64,000 bases of DNA from Spongilla lacustris. Lineage: Eukaryota; Porifera; Demospongiae; Spongillida; Spongillidae. The position numbers were made by a program, and so were the translations under genes. Each line of letters begins with the position of its first letter. The stretch's first letter is position 1. The notes beneath the pieces were generated by a model, which saw only the letters and a list, made by a program, of their open reading frames with translations, searched no databases and had not been told where the DNA came from. Of the stretch, positions 13,169 to 25,900 are shown piece by piece. The stretch spans positions 5,878,023-5,942,022 of the forward strand of contig OX442415.1 in NCBI GenBank assembly GCA_949361645.1, given 5' to 3'.

Positions 13169-13170
13169 GT
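13134..13170. repeat. (GT)n plus poly-G tract
   Basis: A GT repeat passes into about 18 consecutive G. Further G-rich and GGA-rich sequence continues to about 13345. Confidence 0.9.
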
Positions 13171-14004
13171 TAGAAGGTATAATAAAAGTTCATGCTGGGG
13201 GAGGGAGAGTGGAACAATATAGGTCCTGGGGGCTTGAATAAAATAGGGGCTTGTCCAGGGGCATTTACAAATCTGTCCCGGGGGTGGGGTGTGTGGTGAT
13301 TTAATATAAGCAGGGGGGGGGAGGAGGAGGAGGAGGAGCAGGTATGTTATTGTCATTGTGAGGTGGGGGTGTATGGTTAAATAATGGAATAGCCCATTGC
13401 TTGCTGCAGCACACCAAAGCAAATTGGATATTGCAGTTCTTCAATGGCAGATAATGCTTCTATGTGGACCTGTGGTAGCTAGTGCTATACTGTCTGCTGG
13501 AATACTGCTCAACTTTCCTGTCTGCTTCCAGCGTGCTGTATAAAGTAGCTTATGAACATTACAGCCCTATATGAAATAATAACAAGTGGAGCCATGAAAC
13601 ATACATATATGTCTTGTAATTGTACCTCCATGGAATGGCTGCCATATAGCTCCACTGAGCACTTGTATGGTGTCAGCTTTTGAGCAGAAGCACTGTGTAA
13701 TGTGCCTCAAGGATATACATGTACATAACGTCTGGGGGTGGATCTCATAGCTGTCCTGCCCAGTGTCAATATGGAAGGCTTAGGGTTAGCAGCTATGATT
13801 TTTGTTCACTTTTGAAGGTTCAACTGTTATTATAGATCTACCACGTGAAACTATAATTGCCTGCAATTAATATCTTATTCGGATCATTTGGATATGAACC
13901 CACCATTAGGTTGCTGTGCCGCGGCATCTGATAGTGCCTAAGCCTTCTATCACCCATAGGTGGTATTTATCATTACTTAACTTTCTCAACAAAATATAAA
14001 AAAC

Positions 14005-14262
14005 ATTCTCTCTGAGAAAGTTGGTGGTATATAGGATTTGAAGGCAATAGTGGTGTAAAAAGAAAGGGAACAAGGGATTCAGTGGAGATACAATAATTAT
14101 TCCTGTATTTAGCAACATAATTGTAATGATGTTCCATACAGTGCTAAATACATGTATAGGAATAATTATTGTATCTCCACTGAATCCCTTCTTCCCTTCC
14201 TTTTTACAACACCATTGCCTTCAAATCCTATATACAACCAACTTTCTCAGAGAGAATGTTTT
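14005..14262. repeat. Palindrome at the left of the element, copy 1
   Basis: AAACATTCTCTCTGAGAAAG and downstream bases pair with the inverted copy ending at 14262. The inner stem (TCAGTGGAGATACAATAATT) also pairs within this copy, yet differs completely from the inner stem in the 44.4-kb copy. Confidence 0.9.
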
Positions 14263-14478
14263 TTATATCTTGTTTCATTTTTTTTTTTTTTTTAATAAGT
14301 GACTACTAGTATATAGGTGTACATGTAGTACAATGTAGAAGTAAATACGATTGTACGATAAAATCCAGCCGTTGTAATTCCCTTGTTTATTGCCTAGCAA
14401 CACAATGTTTACCGTTATGTTACATTTGCAGCTGTTCCGTTAGTTCGAAACTCCGGCGCCAAGCTTTCCCTCTTAGTC

Positions 14479-14751
14479 TTAGAAGCTCATTTCTCGTCTG
14501 AGTTCCGCAACAGAATTCTTTTCCTGTTGCCACCTCTTAGAAGCTCGGTTCGACTCTAGATTTGCTCTGTACGTGTCACGAGCAGATGCCCGCCTTTGTT
14601 CAGCATCAGCATCGTACCGTACTCGGGAGGACTCTGACTCATAGTCTCGATTTAGGAGGTATTCCTCTTGTCGCTTAGCTTTCCTCTTTCGTAGCCGTAA
14701 AGGCATTTTGACAAAAACTACTTCGCTAGATAAAAGTGGTGAGCAAAACAA
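14479..14751 (-). CDS. Basic repeat protein fragment of the element
   Basis: The 90-residue frame is strongly basic. It contains RKRKAKRQEEYLLNRDYESE, then RYDADAEQRRASARDTYRAN and LESNRASKRWQQEKNSVAEL. The RxASxRxxYxxN-type units resemble the N-terminal repeats of uncharacterised proteins linked to sponge mobile elements. The paralogue at 44834-45148 shares most of the sequence. A methionine at about 14706 (MPLRLRKRK) aligns with the start MPSRERKR of the paralogue and is the likelier start. The frame ends early, so this is probably a truncated, non-functional element protein. Its function is unknown, with DNA or RNA binding as a guess from charge alone. Confidence 0.55.
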   Translation of the reverse strand: MFCSPLLSSEVVFVKMPLRLRKRKAKRQEEYLLNRDYESESSRVRYDADAEQRRASARDTYRANLESNRASKRWQQEKNSVAELRREMSF

Positions 14752-15231
14752 CGATACACTTCTAATTATACATTGTCATGGAAACGGTTTTAATATAGCT
14801 AACTCTCTATATTACATAGCGATTATGTAATCTTGCCATGCGAGAACAGCTGCAAATTACGTATGTCGGTTATATACATGTATATCTGATACCTGAAGAT
14901 GTATTGTCAGGAAATTCTACGACTTTTGGTGTAACTGGCGCTCATTAAAACCTTTCCTATCTCGAGTTATACTCACCCATAAAGACGACGATGACTGTGG
15001 ACAAATTACGGCCTGGGAACGAGAACTACGAGCTTTTTTGTTCTCTTAAAGTAAACGGTCTGGCGACTTGAACAAAACATGAAAATGATCGTCTTTCCAT
15101 TGTGGATCGATAGCAATAAAGAGCTACACTATCCGTTTCTCGGTTCGTGAGTTATACGCGGGACGCATTTTTTAATGATTTCATGATACGGCACAAATCC
15201 TATATGAGAGTTACTGCCGTAACTCTCGATA

Positions 15232-15986
15232 GAATTCACTCAATTAAGTTTCCAAATGTCCAAACCTTTATGACCACCCCTTTCTCTATTTGGCAACCAG
15301 CTATATGGGCCTGCACTATTTTGTCAGACAACATCAAGTTTGAATTTAGAACAGACAGATATAGTGTAGTGTTGTCATAAGCATTGGATACAGATTCTGG
15401 AATGGATACCAAGAGGGGAGCAAGGAAAGAAAATTGCTATGGGAAGTACTTACGTCAGGTTGGTTGTCAGATAGGATGGCTGTAAACTCTCACTCCCAAT
15501 GGGGTCTGGGGCTGAACCGGGCCATGAGATTTTATAACACAGTTTTTTTTTTTTTTCCAGACTGGCACTTACATGTACATATCCAAATTGACTATCTGAG
15601 AGCATAGTTTTGAGGCTTTTCTATTGTGGACTCCCTGAATTCCTGGATTACTACTTCATAGTTTCACGATGCCATTACATGTTTTTGCTTTGCAAATCGA
15701 AGGCGGGTTCAGTATATATATTGCCACAGCTTCTGTGGCTTATCATTTCACACATTACATACTTGTACTATAAATAACCTATTGTGACAAATTATCTGCG
15801 ACGTAATTAATCAGTAAATCACCGCCCAAGGAGGTAGGCCTGAGCTAGCCCTCATATTCAAAACCTATGGGTATGAAAATTTGGTAACCATTCTTGTACA
15901 GCAAGTCAACAGGACATGATTAATAAAATCTATTCTCAGACTGTGGGAACTGTACCATATATAATTATAATAATTTATATATATAC
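15232..15986. other. No gene seen
   Basis: This holds a short poly-T run and a small hairpin (GTGGGAACTGTACC at about 15944 pairs imperfectly with the first bases of the next element). No exon is supported. Confidence 0.45.
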
Positions 15987-16792
15987 GGGACAGTTCCCAC
16001 GAAAATGTCACCCTTTTATAACATTATTATGTTATAAAAATGCTTCTTGTTTGAATCACTATACCTTCCGAATACTAAACGCTATCGACGTCCTATTTTC
16101 AACAGTTCATACTACACCATTTCTCTATGACCAACTACATTTTGGAGTCTTGCACTTGCTCCACACCAGTATTGCAACGTTCAATACCCGACCGGGTTCA
16201 AACCCGCCATAACTTTAGGTAGGAGTTATCAAATCGCTTCAAATTCAGATTGTAGGTACAGAGGTCCTATACCTATCGATTTGTACTGTTCGTTAATTTT
16301 TTTGCCATCCGTTACGGAGATACAGGTGAACAAACTAGGTGCACTTTTTCCCGCTCGATTCGCGCCAATGATATAACAACCGCCTCCCCATACATTGAGC
16401 TGCCAAAATCATTGGCGCGAATCGAGCGGGAAAAAGTGGACGTACTTTGTTCAACTGTATCTCCGTAACGGATGGCATAAAAATTAACGAACAATACAAA
16501 TCGATAGGTATAGGATCTCTGTACCTACAGTCCGAATTTGAAGCGATTTGATTACTCCTACCTAAAGTTATGGTGGGTTTGAACCCGGTCGGGTACTGAA
16601 CGTTGCAATGCTGGTGTGGAGCAAGTGCAAGACTCCAAAATATAACATGTCATAGAGTAATGGTGTACTATGAATTGTTGAAAATAGAAAGTCGATGGCG
16701 TTTAGTGTTCGGAAGATCTAACGATTCAAACAAGAAGCATTTTATAACATTATAATGTTATAAAAGGGTGACATTTTTGCGGAAACTGTCCC
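15987..16792. mobile_element. Large fold-back element, arms about 385 bp
   Basis: Bases 15987-16372 and 16408-16792 are inverted copies of each other with scattered mismatches, around a spacer of about 35 bases. The termini read GGGACAGTTCCCACGAAAAT and the complement of GGGACAGTTTCCGCAAAAAT. The flanks are AT-rich (TATATAC / ATATATAG), so a target duplication is possible but ambiguous. No protein is encoded. It ends 54 bases before the start codon of receptor gene A, so it may form part of that gene's upstream region. Confidence 0.9.
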
Positions 16793-16846
16793 ATATATAG
16801 TATGTATATATGCATCCGCTGATGGTCCACAATTACATATATACAG

Positions 16847-16913
16847 ATGCACCAGACCCTGTTGAGTCCTACTTCCATCATCATAATGATGTGCCTACTC
16901 CTGGGAGTGAGAG
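16847..16913 (+). CDS. Module A exon 1: signal peptide
   Basis: Starts ATGCACCAG and reads MHQTLLSPTSIIIMMCLLLG then VRG, a typical hydrophobic signal core. It ends in phase 1 at GTAATC. The bases before ATG (TTACATATATACAG) resemble TTACATCATAG before the starts of C and D, which supports this start. No other start lies nearby in frame. Confidence 0.75.
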
Positions 16914-19900
16914 GTAATCTTATAAGCACATCTTCAATACAATGTGCTGACATACATGTAGTGTAAATGTGATTAAGTACAACTTATATTAGAGTCTTTG
17001 ACAGTGCTCATCGACAAAGTATATTGCAATGTGGTGATATTGTAGTCCATGCACTAATAGAGAGCTTTTATATGTGATATTGAATTTTCCATGATTTTAC
17101 CACTGTTTAGAGCATCAATTTTTTAAGTGAATGCTTTGCGCTACATGCGTATCCAAAAAAAAAAAACACGTAGCTAAAAACTTACCATTAATAAACGGTG
17201 AGTCAAAAAGAACACAGGTACTGGATACACAGGGTTACACAATATATATTACACACTACTTGTGGTGCCCAATACAGAGGCAGCATTGCCGTGCTGTAGT
17301 GCAATTTTTAAAGTTGATTATTTTAATTTGGCCACATATTATTTTTTTCCGTTCTGAAATTGGTTTCTATAGTATGAGACATCCAAAACAACTTTTCCTA
17401 TGTTCCATTCTTAAAATACACTGTTTCAAAAGTTGTTTACCCTACCAAAGCTAGACTATAATAGATGGTGTAAGAAGGAAAATATCTTATGAACGGAACA
17501 GAGAAAAATATACAAACAATTTGATGTCTCTCATCCATAGAAACAGATTCCAGTGGAAAAAATTGTGATACCAAATCATGAATTATTGAACTTGAAGCCC
17601 TAAACAGTGGTAATATCAGGGGAAACATTACTTCAATATTGCAAAAAAGTGTGCATGGGCCATATTATTCCCAAATCATTTGACTACTACATCACAATAT
17701 ACTTCCTTGATGCTGTCACACTTTATGGCAACACTGTTTTTGTTCATCATGTTGCCAGAATCCTTTATTGTATAAATCTGTGTTAGACCAGAAATGCTCC
17801 ATCTGTCTTTCTCCAATATAATGTACAAGTACTGCTTAACCTCATGTACTATGTTTATCATCTGAATTTAGGTACTGCTGGCTATGTAGTCCTCTCTCCA
17901 CCACAAAACATAGCATTTCAGTACAATGCTCCAGCTGTTTTCAACTGTTCTGGAGATGGGTCTACAATAGTTTGGGTTTTAAATGGAAGTGCTTATGGTC
18001 AAGTACATCAACAAAGAGGAATAACAGTCACACAAAGTGGAACTGGAGCTACTGTCATATCTAACCTCTACATCCCAGCTAGTGTTCCTAACAACAACAC
18101 AGAAGTGATATGTAAAGTGACAGATGGCAATTTCATTAATATACAGATCAGTAATTCCTCCAGTTTTACTATTCAGGGTAAGAATTAGAGTGGTACAAAA
18201 AAAAATGCATACTACATGCAAATAACAATCTATGACCTGGTCTTTGATTATTATTTTTTACATAGACTTGAATTTTAGCATAGAGTTGAGCAAAGGGTGG
18301 TGAATACTGAGAAATCCTTACAGCTGCATAATCTCATGGCAATGCAAAGTTCTAAATAAAGCCTCTACTATTACTTTTTTTTCCTTACAAAATGAATAGT
18401 TGGGTAAAAGGTTGTAATCTGAGATGTGGCCATGCATAGTCAAATGCAGCCTTGGTTCTGGGGTATATACACCAGACAACCACTGCATGTCCTTAATCTT
18501 GTTTTCTTGTTCATTTTCATGTTGGGCCAAAATTATGATAAAGGATGATAAATCATGTGAGAAATATAAAGCTTCTCAACAGTGTCTGAATTTGTTAGCC
18601 ATGCTGCAGCTACATGTATCTAATCTTCTAGTTTTATAGAACTTGTCAAAGTTTGCAATCACAATCATTTTAGTACAATCAATCTACACATGCTTCATCA
18701 CACATGACTCTGTTTGTGCATCAGTTAATACCCAGCACTATTGCAAGTGTAAGACTCGCGTGATGCCACTTGCTACTATAATCAAGTTAAAGTACTGCAT
18801 TTTGAACTTATTTACCTTCTAGGTCCTCTTGATGCTCCATACAACTTCTCAGTAGTCATGTCCAATACCTCCTTCAATCTCTCCTGGGGTGCTCCGTTCT
18901 CCCTTCATGTCACTGGGTACCCTACTGATATATTCAATTACACCCTGTGTACCAATATCACCATATATGGATGTAAGACCATCCCCAGTGAACCAGACTG
19001 TACCTTCCCAAGGACATGTACCTCATCAGTTAACCCTTCACTAAATGGTACTAATAAGACCATCATGGACTATGATGATCCAATTATGTTCCAATTCTTT
19101 GCTATCAATGGAGCTGGGAATGGGACCATGGCCAATTTTACCTACGTGTATAATTCAACAAAGGAAGCAGGTCAGTGTAACTCTGTTAATTCTGTCTACA
19201 TTTAATAATTGCATCCGCGAAAAATTCCAGGCTGATTCTAAATCAATTCTTTTACTTACAGTGTAATGTACATGTATCACCTGTTCTCATACGATTACTA
19301 CGCAACGCCACCTACATGTAGATGTATGTAACTTGCAATACAAACACTACATTGGATTATTGTTGTCACAAAGGAACTACATCACGTTTACATGTACATG
19401 TGCATGTTCTCCGGCTTGTAAAATGAGAATGAACCACATTAGATCACTTTAATTGTGACTGCATGTGATAAAATAAAGCACACATGACACCTGCATGTAC
19501 GTTGTGCTATGTACATTTGTATGTCCAGGCAGTATGAATAGTTGGCGAGAGGCCGAGTATACATAGTATATTTACTGTACATTGCAAATTATAGTATTAG
19601 ATGTCTGCAAACTACACTTCTGGTGACCATAGCAAGTAACCAATAAAATTCTTTTTTTTTGAAATGCTAGTGCAGGATACATTTTCATAGCGAAGAATTT
19701 AATGTGAATATGTACATTGTAATTGTAATTTAGCACATTTACTACTTAGCAACCAACCTTGCCACAAACCTATTAATAAAAGCACAGATGTCTTCACATG
19801 CAGTCACAAGTTACAAGTTGCTGCTAAGAGTTTTAAAATATAGAAATTATGTTTGTGAACAACATACATGTACATGTACAGTGGTATTTTGTTGATGGAA

Positions 19901-22900
19901 TTGCTTTTGGTTTTAATTACATCAAGGTTCAAGAACACAAACAATTGCTAGTTCAACTGGAGCAACAGTGACAAATGCCACAACATCTACCTATTCCAGA
20001 AGTGCAACTTTATTTGGTTGGTTACACAAGTAGCAGTGTTGTACAGAGTAATCAAATTTGCCCTTGTGTACAGCTCCAATTACGGTGGGAGTCATCATTG
20101 GAGCTGCAGCTGTAGTTGTATTAATTGTACTTCTTGTAATAGCGATTAAATGTTATCTTCATAATAAAAAAGCAGGTGAGTTTTTTTTTTTAATAGAACA
20201 ATTCCTTGCATTCATTGACATGTACTCAATTACAGGATTTTCATGTTTATCACCAAGTGATTGCAAACCTGCTTCACAATCACAACAAAACAAGGTTAAC
20301 CATGTATATAATTTTGTCGTGAACTATCCCATATATAGTTATATAGCCTGCCTAAATGTACTATTTTTGTTCTACATGTGTGTATACTGATACTACTACA
20401 CTGATGACTAAAGTACAGGTTTCTGGTCCATTAAATAGGAAGAAGCTCTAGATATATAGGGATGAGTGTTTGAATGGGTGTGTTCGCATTTCTTTTATCC
20501 GTACACACCCTTATAAACGTTCTTCCCTACTAGGTGAAATTGGACACCCCTTGCTACACAGATGTGGCATGTCTTCAAGTCATCACAATTCCTGCCCTAA
20601 ATGATGAGGTCCAGTACAGTGAAGTAAAAGCTTCACATACTGAGGAAGTAAGTTATTCCCCCCCCCCCCCCCGTCCCCCCAATCATTTTACTTAAAGTTT
20701 ATTGCATTATGCAATACTTCGTCGTAACGCTCTTCCATTATGTTCAGTCGGGGCAGCCTTTGGAATACCTTTTAAATGTACGAATGGACATCGTTTGGTT
20801 TCCACGTGGTTCCCACAAATAGTATTGCTAAAGTGTATGCATGATTTCTGCCGCTTTTAATGCGAATGTATAACTGGTATAGTGACGATCCTGACCCAAC
20901 ATTTATATTTTTATTCATGGGAACCGAGTGGGAACCAATTTTCCACATAAGGTTCCCGCCTGGGAATGTACGGAACATTGATGACGTTAAGTAATTTTGC
21001 TCACGTGATCTGTTATTTATTTTGATTATTAATTATACATTGTGTGGGAAAGGAATCGTGAGGCACGCGCACTCTCGTTGAACGTCGCTCTGAGGGATCG
21101 GCAGATTTGTTTGGTTTCGTACATGGTCCTTCGAGCCGGGACTTCAGGGTCGAGCGGAAATGGAGGAGCAGCTCTCGCGAAAGCAACGAGTGCGTGCAGG
21201 CCACAGAGCGTCGGTAAGTCGCATTATTTCCCAAGTGTATGAAAATATGGAGGGTTCAGACGACCCGGAACGCAAACTATCCAAGGCAAGGCAACAAGAC
21301 AACGCGCTAAAGGAGCAATTACAAGTACTCCGTACGTTGGACAGTGAAATTCTGGAACTGACTGTTGCAGATGACGACGTAGTGGAGGAGATTCAAAAGG
21401 CTGACGAATATGCAGAAAGGTTACAGCTGGCGTTGATAGACCTTGAAAGAGTGCTGAAAGAGTCGAAAAGCCGTCCTTCGTCTCTGGGTGTGCGTCAACC
21501 AGAAAACCGTCCATTGTCTCCGGGTGTGCGTCAACCAGAAAACCGTCCATTGTCTCCGGGTGGGCGACAATCAGAAAGCCGTCAATCAGGAATGTTCGGA
21601 CAAGAGCAGGTAATCGCAAATTGAAGTGAACAGACCAGCCGCTCAGCGATTCGTGGTACTTATACTAGATCTGAATTTAAAGCTGAACCATGGGCTGAAG
21701 TAGCAGGATACTCGCAAGTAAATCGTGAAATGATTGCCTCTCCAACGAACCTATCTATTGAAGCTTGTGAGTCTCAAAGCAACTATGCACACAATACTCG
21801 ACCAAGAATCAAATTACCAAAGTTGACACTGAGGAAATTCAATGGGGACATAACGAATTGGATAACGTTTTGGGACTCCTATGAGTCTACTATCCACCTC
21901 AATCCAGAGCTCAGTGCTATCGACAAGTTTAATTACTTGACATCTCTTGTTGAGAAGACTGCAGCAGAAACCATTGCAGGATTATCCGTGACCTCGTTGA
22001 ACTATGAAGAGGCAGTGGCTTTGCTGAAGAAAAGATTTGGAAATCCGCAGCAAATAGTAAACAAGCACATGGATCAACTCCTGAACCTTGAACCTGTCAC
22101 ATCATACAATATCAAGAGTTTGCGAGGGTTATGTGACCAAGTGGAATCCAATGTGCGAAGTTTGAAGTCTTTAGGGGTTTCATCTTCATCATATGGCTGC
22201 TTATTGTCATCCATCATGATGAGCAAGCTCCCACAGGATCTCAGGCTTGTTGTCAGTCGCAAGATTAAGGATGACAAGTGGAACTTGGAAGAAGTCATGG
22301 AAGTCATTGAGCATGAAATCGGTGCCAGAGAAAGAGCAGGTGTTAGTGCTGGAATTACGCTGCCTTCATCAGGAGCACCCAGGAAGGCATCTAAGGAACT
22401 TCACACTGCGGCGGCGCTATTGTCCAGTGAGCTCAGCACGGCATGTGTATATTGTGGCCAGTCCAATTCAGCAAATTCATGTCGAACAGTGACCAGTGTT
22501 GATACTAGGCGACAGATACTTATGAAAGCAGGAAGATGCTTCTTGTGCTTAAAGAAATTCCATAAGAGCAGAGACTGTCGATCTGGTGCCAAATGCTCCA
22601 CATGCCAGGGCAGACATCACAGTAGCGTATGCAATAAAGATCCTTCGATCCCTTGTCAAGTTGCCGCTCCTACACCTTTGTCTGTGTCTGGGCGTGAAAA
22701 TGGTACAAGGGGAGTGCAAGGTGGAATTGATGGTGGTTCAAGGAATACTCGACCGTCAGTGGTGTCAATGTTTGTAGATGGCTGGACTTCGGTGCTACTC
22801 CAAACTGCACGAACTGTAATGCATCACCCTCAAGTACCATCACGCTCCGTTCCAGTTAGGATGATTCTTGACACCGGCAGCCAACGGTCCTACCTGGCAC

Positions 22901-25900
22901 TATCAGTGAAGGAAGCTCTGTCTTTGGATTCTCAATGCACTGAAAACATGTTAATCAAAACGTTTGGTTCAACAGTTGAATGACGGCGTTCCTGCGATGT
23001 TGTTAGGGTAGCTGTGAGAACAAAGAACAAAAGCCTGCTGGAGTTACAGTTTTTGACAGTTCCTCTGATTTGTGAGCCTCTATCAGGACAACCAATTTCA
23101 TATGCAGTCGAGCGTTATCCACACCTGTCAAACCTGGAACTGGCGGATCCTGTTAATCACAGTAGTGATAATATGGAGATTAACGTCCTGATAGGATCTG
23201 ATCAGTATTGGCAAGTGGTGACCGGAAACATCCTGCGTGGAGTTAGCGGTCCAACTGCTATCAAAACAAGATTTGGATGGGTTTTGTCTGGACCTGCAGA
23301 AGGAACCGTCAATGATAGTACTACCATAAATCTTGTTCAGTCATCTCACGTGCTTCATCTGAATGTGTCTTCCAACCAGTGCAATGATACCAATCTAGAC
23401 AGCGTATTGAAAAGATCCTGGGATCTTGAGTCTTTGGGTATTGTCTCAGACGAGCCTTCTGTGTATGAGAAATTTATGGAAGGAATTATCTTCAACAATA
23501 TGCGGTATGAGGTGCGTCTACCTTGGAAGGATGAACACACAATACTCCCTGACAATTATGAGCTCAGTGAAACAAGATTGCGAGGCCTACTGAGGCGTCT
23601 CAAGCAAGATCCACAAGTCCTCAAAGAATATGACACAGTCATTAGAGAACAAATCAACAATGGCATTGTTGAAGTTGTTGAGGAACCCTGGAACAGTGAA
23701 ATTGGGCGAACTCACTACATCCCACATCATCCCATCATCCGAAGAGACAAAAGCACAACAAAACTAAGGATTGTGTACGATGCATCTGCTAGATCGGGTG
23801 GTCCATCCTTAAATGATTGTTTGTATACAGGTCCAAACTTTGGGCAAAGTATCCTTGAGATTCTTCTTCGTTTTCGGATACATAGCATTGCATTGATCGG
23901 AGACATTGAAAAGGCCTTCCTTATGGTCTCAGTAGCGGCGCAGGATAGAGACGTACTACGTTTTCTTTGGATACAAGATATCACCAAGGATTTGCCGCGA
24001 GTAGTTGTACTTCGATTCACGCGTGTAATGTTTGGCGTGTCAGCGAGTCCATTTCTATTAAACGCAACACTTAAACATCACATTGAGAAATACAGAAAGG
24101 AGGATCCATCATTTGTTGACACCTTCACAAGATCCCTGTATGTGGATGACATAACATATGGAGCAAATGATGATGTTGAAGCATACAAGCTGTACAGCAA
24201 GTCTAAATACAGGCTAGCTACAGGAGGATTTAATTTGAGGAAGTTCGTTTCCAGTTCAGCTGCATTACAGGCGAGAATCGATCATGAAGAACAACAGTTT
24301 TGTAGTCAAAGTACAGTGAAATCATTGATAATGGAGGAAGACCAGTCTTATACTAAGGCAATTCTTGGAGACACTTCAATGCATACACTGACTCATAAGG
24401 TGCTTGGAATTCCGTGGGAACCTGCTAGCGACAATCTTCTAGTGGACATTAGCCATGTCTCAAGGTTGGCAAAGGAAGTGCATCCCACAAAGAGGAATGT
24501 AGTCAGTGTCGCAGCTGGAATCTATGACCCATTAGGGATTATTTCACCTACCACAGTGCAGCTCAAAATGTTTGCTCAAAAGCTATGTAAAGCAAAGATA
24601 GGCTGGGATGATGCACTTACTGGAGTCTTGTTGTCAAGTTGGGAATCATTGGTTAATAATTTGCAGCAAGTAAAAGCACTACAGATTCCTCGGTTCTATC
24701 TTTTTGGGGTTGACAGGTCGTCAATACAGTATGGCCTACATGGGTTTTCCGATGCATCTGTTGGTGCATATGCTGCAGTGGTCTACTTGAAAATCCGAAC
24801 ACCTCAAGAAACTGTCGTGCGTTTCATAGCATCAAAGACTAGGGTTGCCCCTGTTCATAGTGAAACCATACCAAGACTTGAACTTCTTGCAGCACTTCTC
24901 TTGGCCAGATTGATATCAACAATTTCCAAGGCTCTGAGCCCTGAAATGTTTCTAGAGCCACCCACATGCTATTCCGATTCACAAGTGGCACTCTGTTGGA
25001 TCAAGGGTCAGAAGCATGAATGGAAGCAGTTTGTCCAGAATCGTGTCATCAGTATTCGGGAACTTGTACCAACAGAACAGTGGAGGTACTGTCCAGGGAC
25101 CACTAACCCAGCGGACATCCCTTCCAGAGGCATGCGTTTAGAGGAACTAATGAAGTCACCATTGTGGTTAAATGGTCCAGCTTGGCTTGTGGAGGGTTTG
25201 GAAAATGGTGTCCTGGAAACTACCATGTCACAGGAGTGTCTGGTGGAAATGAAAAACACTACAGCCAGTGAAGATGAAACAACCACACTCATCCTGTTTG
25301 TTCCTAAGTTGGATATGGTATTCCACTGTGAAAACTACAGCAGCTTAACTTGGCTATTAAGGGTCACAGCATATGTCTGGAAGTTCGTAGAAGTATTGAA
25401 GGCGAAGGTGAAGAAAAGTGGTGATGTTAGCACACACTTATCTACTGAAGACATAGCCAGGGCAGAGCTGTATTGGGCGAAATTGTCCCAAGATATGCTG
25501 AAACAAGATCCAAAGTTTGGTACATGGAAACTGCAATTTGGATTGTATATGGATAGTGTGGGATTGTGGAGATGTGGTGGTAGATTGACTAATTCCGATC
25601 TTGCTGAATCTGCAAGGCATCCTGCATTATTGCATCACAATCATCACTTTACAACCCTTGTGTTAAGGGACTGTCACAAGAGAATAATGCATGGAGGTGT
25701 CAAAGAAACTCTTACTGAATTTAGATCACACTACTGGATTATCAAGGGAAGGGCAGTTGTGAAAAGGTTGCTGCATAGTTGCACAGTGTGTAGAAGGTTT
25801 AGTGGGAAGATGTATTGTGCTCCGCCAGTACCACCATTGCCGGAGTTTCGTGTACAAGAATCAGTTCCGTTTTCCACCTCAGGAGTGGACTTTGCTGGAC

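Larger units (their letters stand above)
13994..15231. mobile_element. Fold-back/RASKR element, copy 1
   Basis: This shares its whole layout with 44413-45590. It has a left-end inverted repeat (arms about 14005-14113 and 14142-14262), then a poly-T stretch, a minus-strand basic ORF, a conserved non-coding part, and a right end with the hairpin GAGAGTTACTGCCGTAACTC. Both copies stop at CTCTCGATA, which defines the right border (15231). A one-sided terminal hairpin with no inverted repeat at the other end suggests a rolling-circle (Helitron/Helentron-like) element, but this is inference and no helicase is present. Confidence 0.65.
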
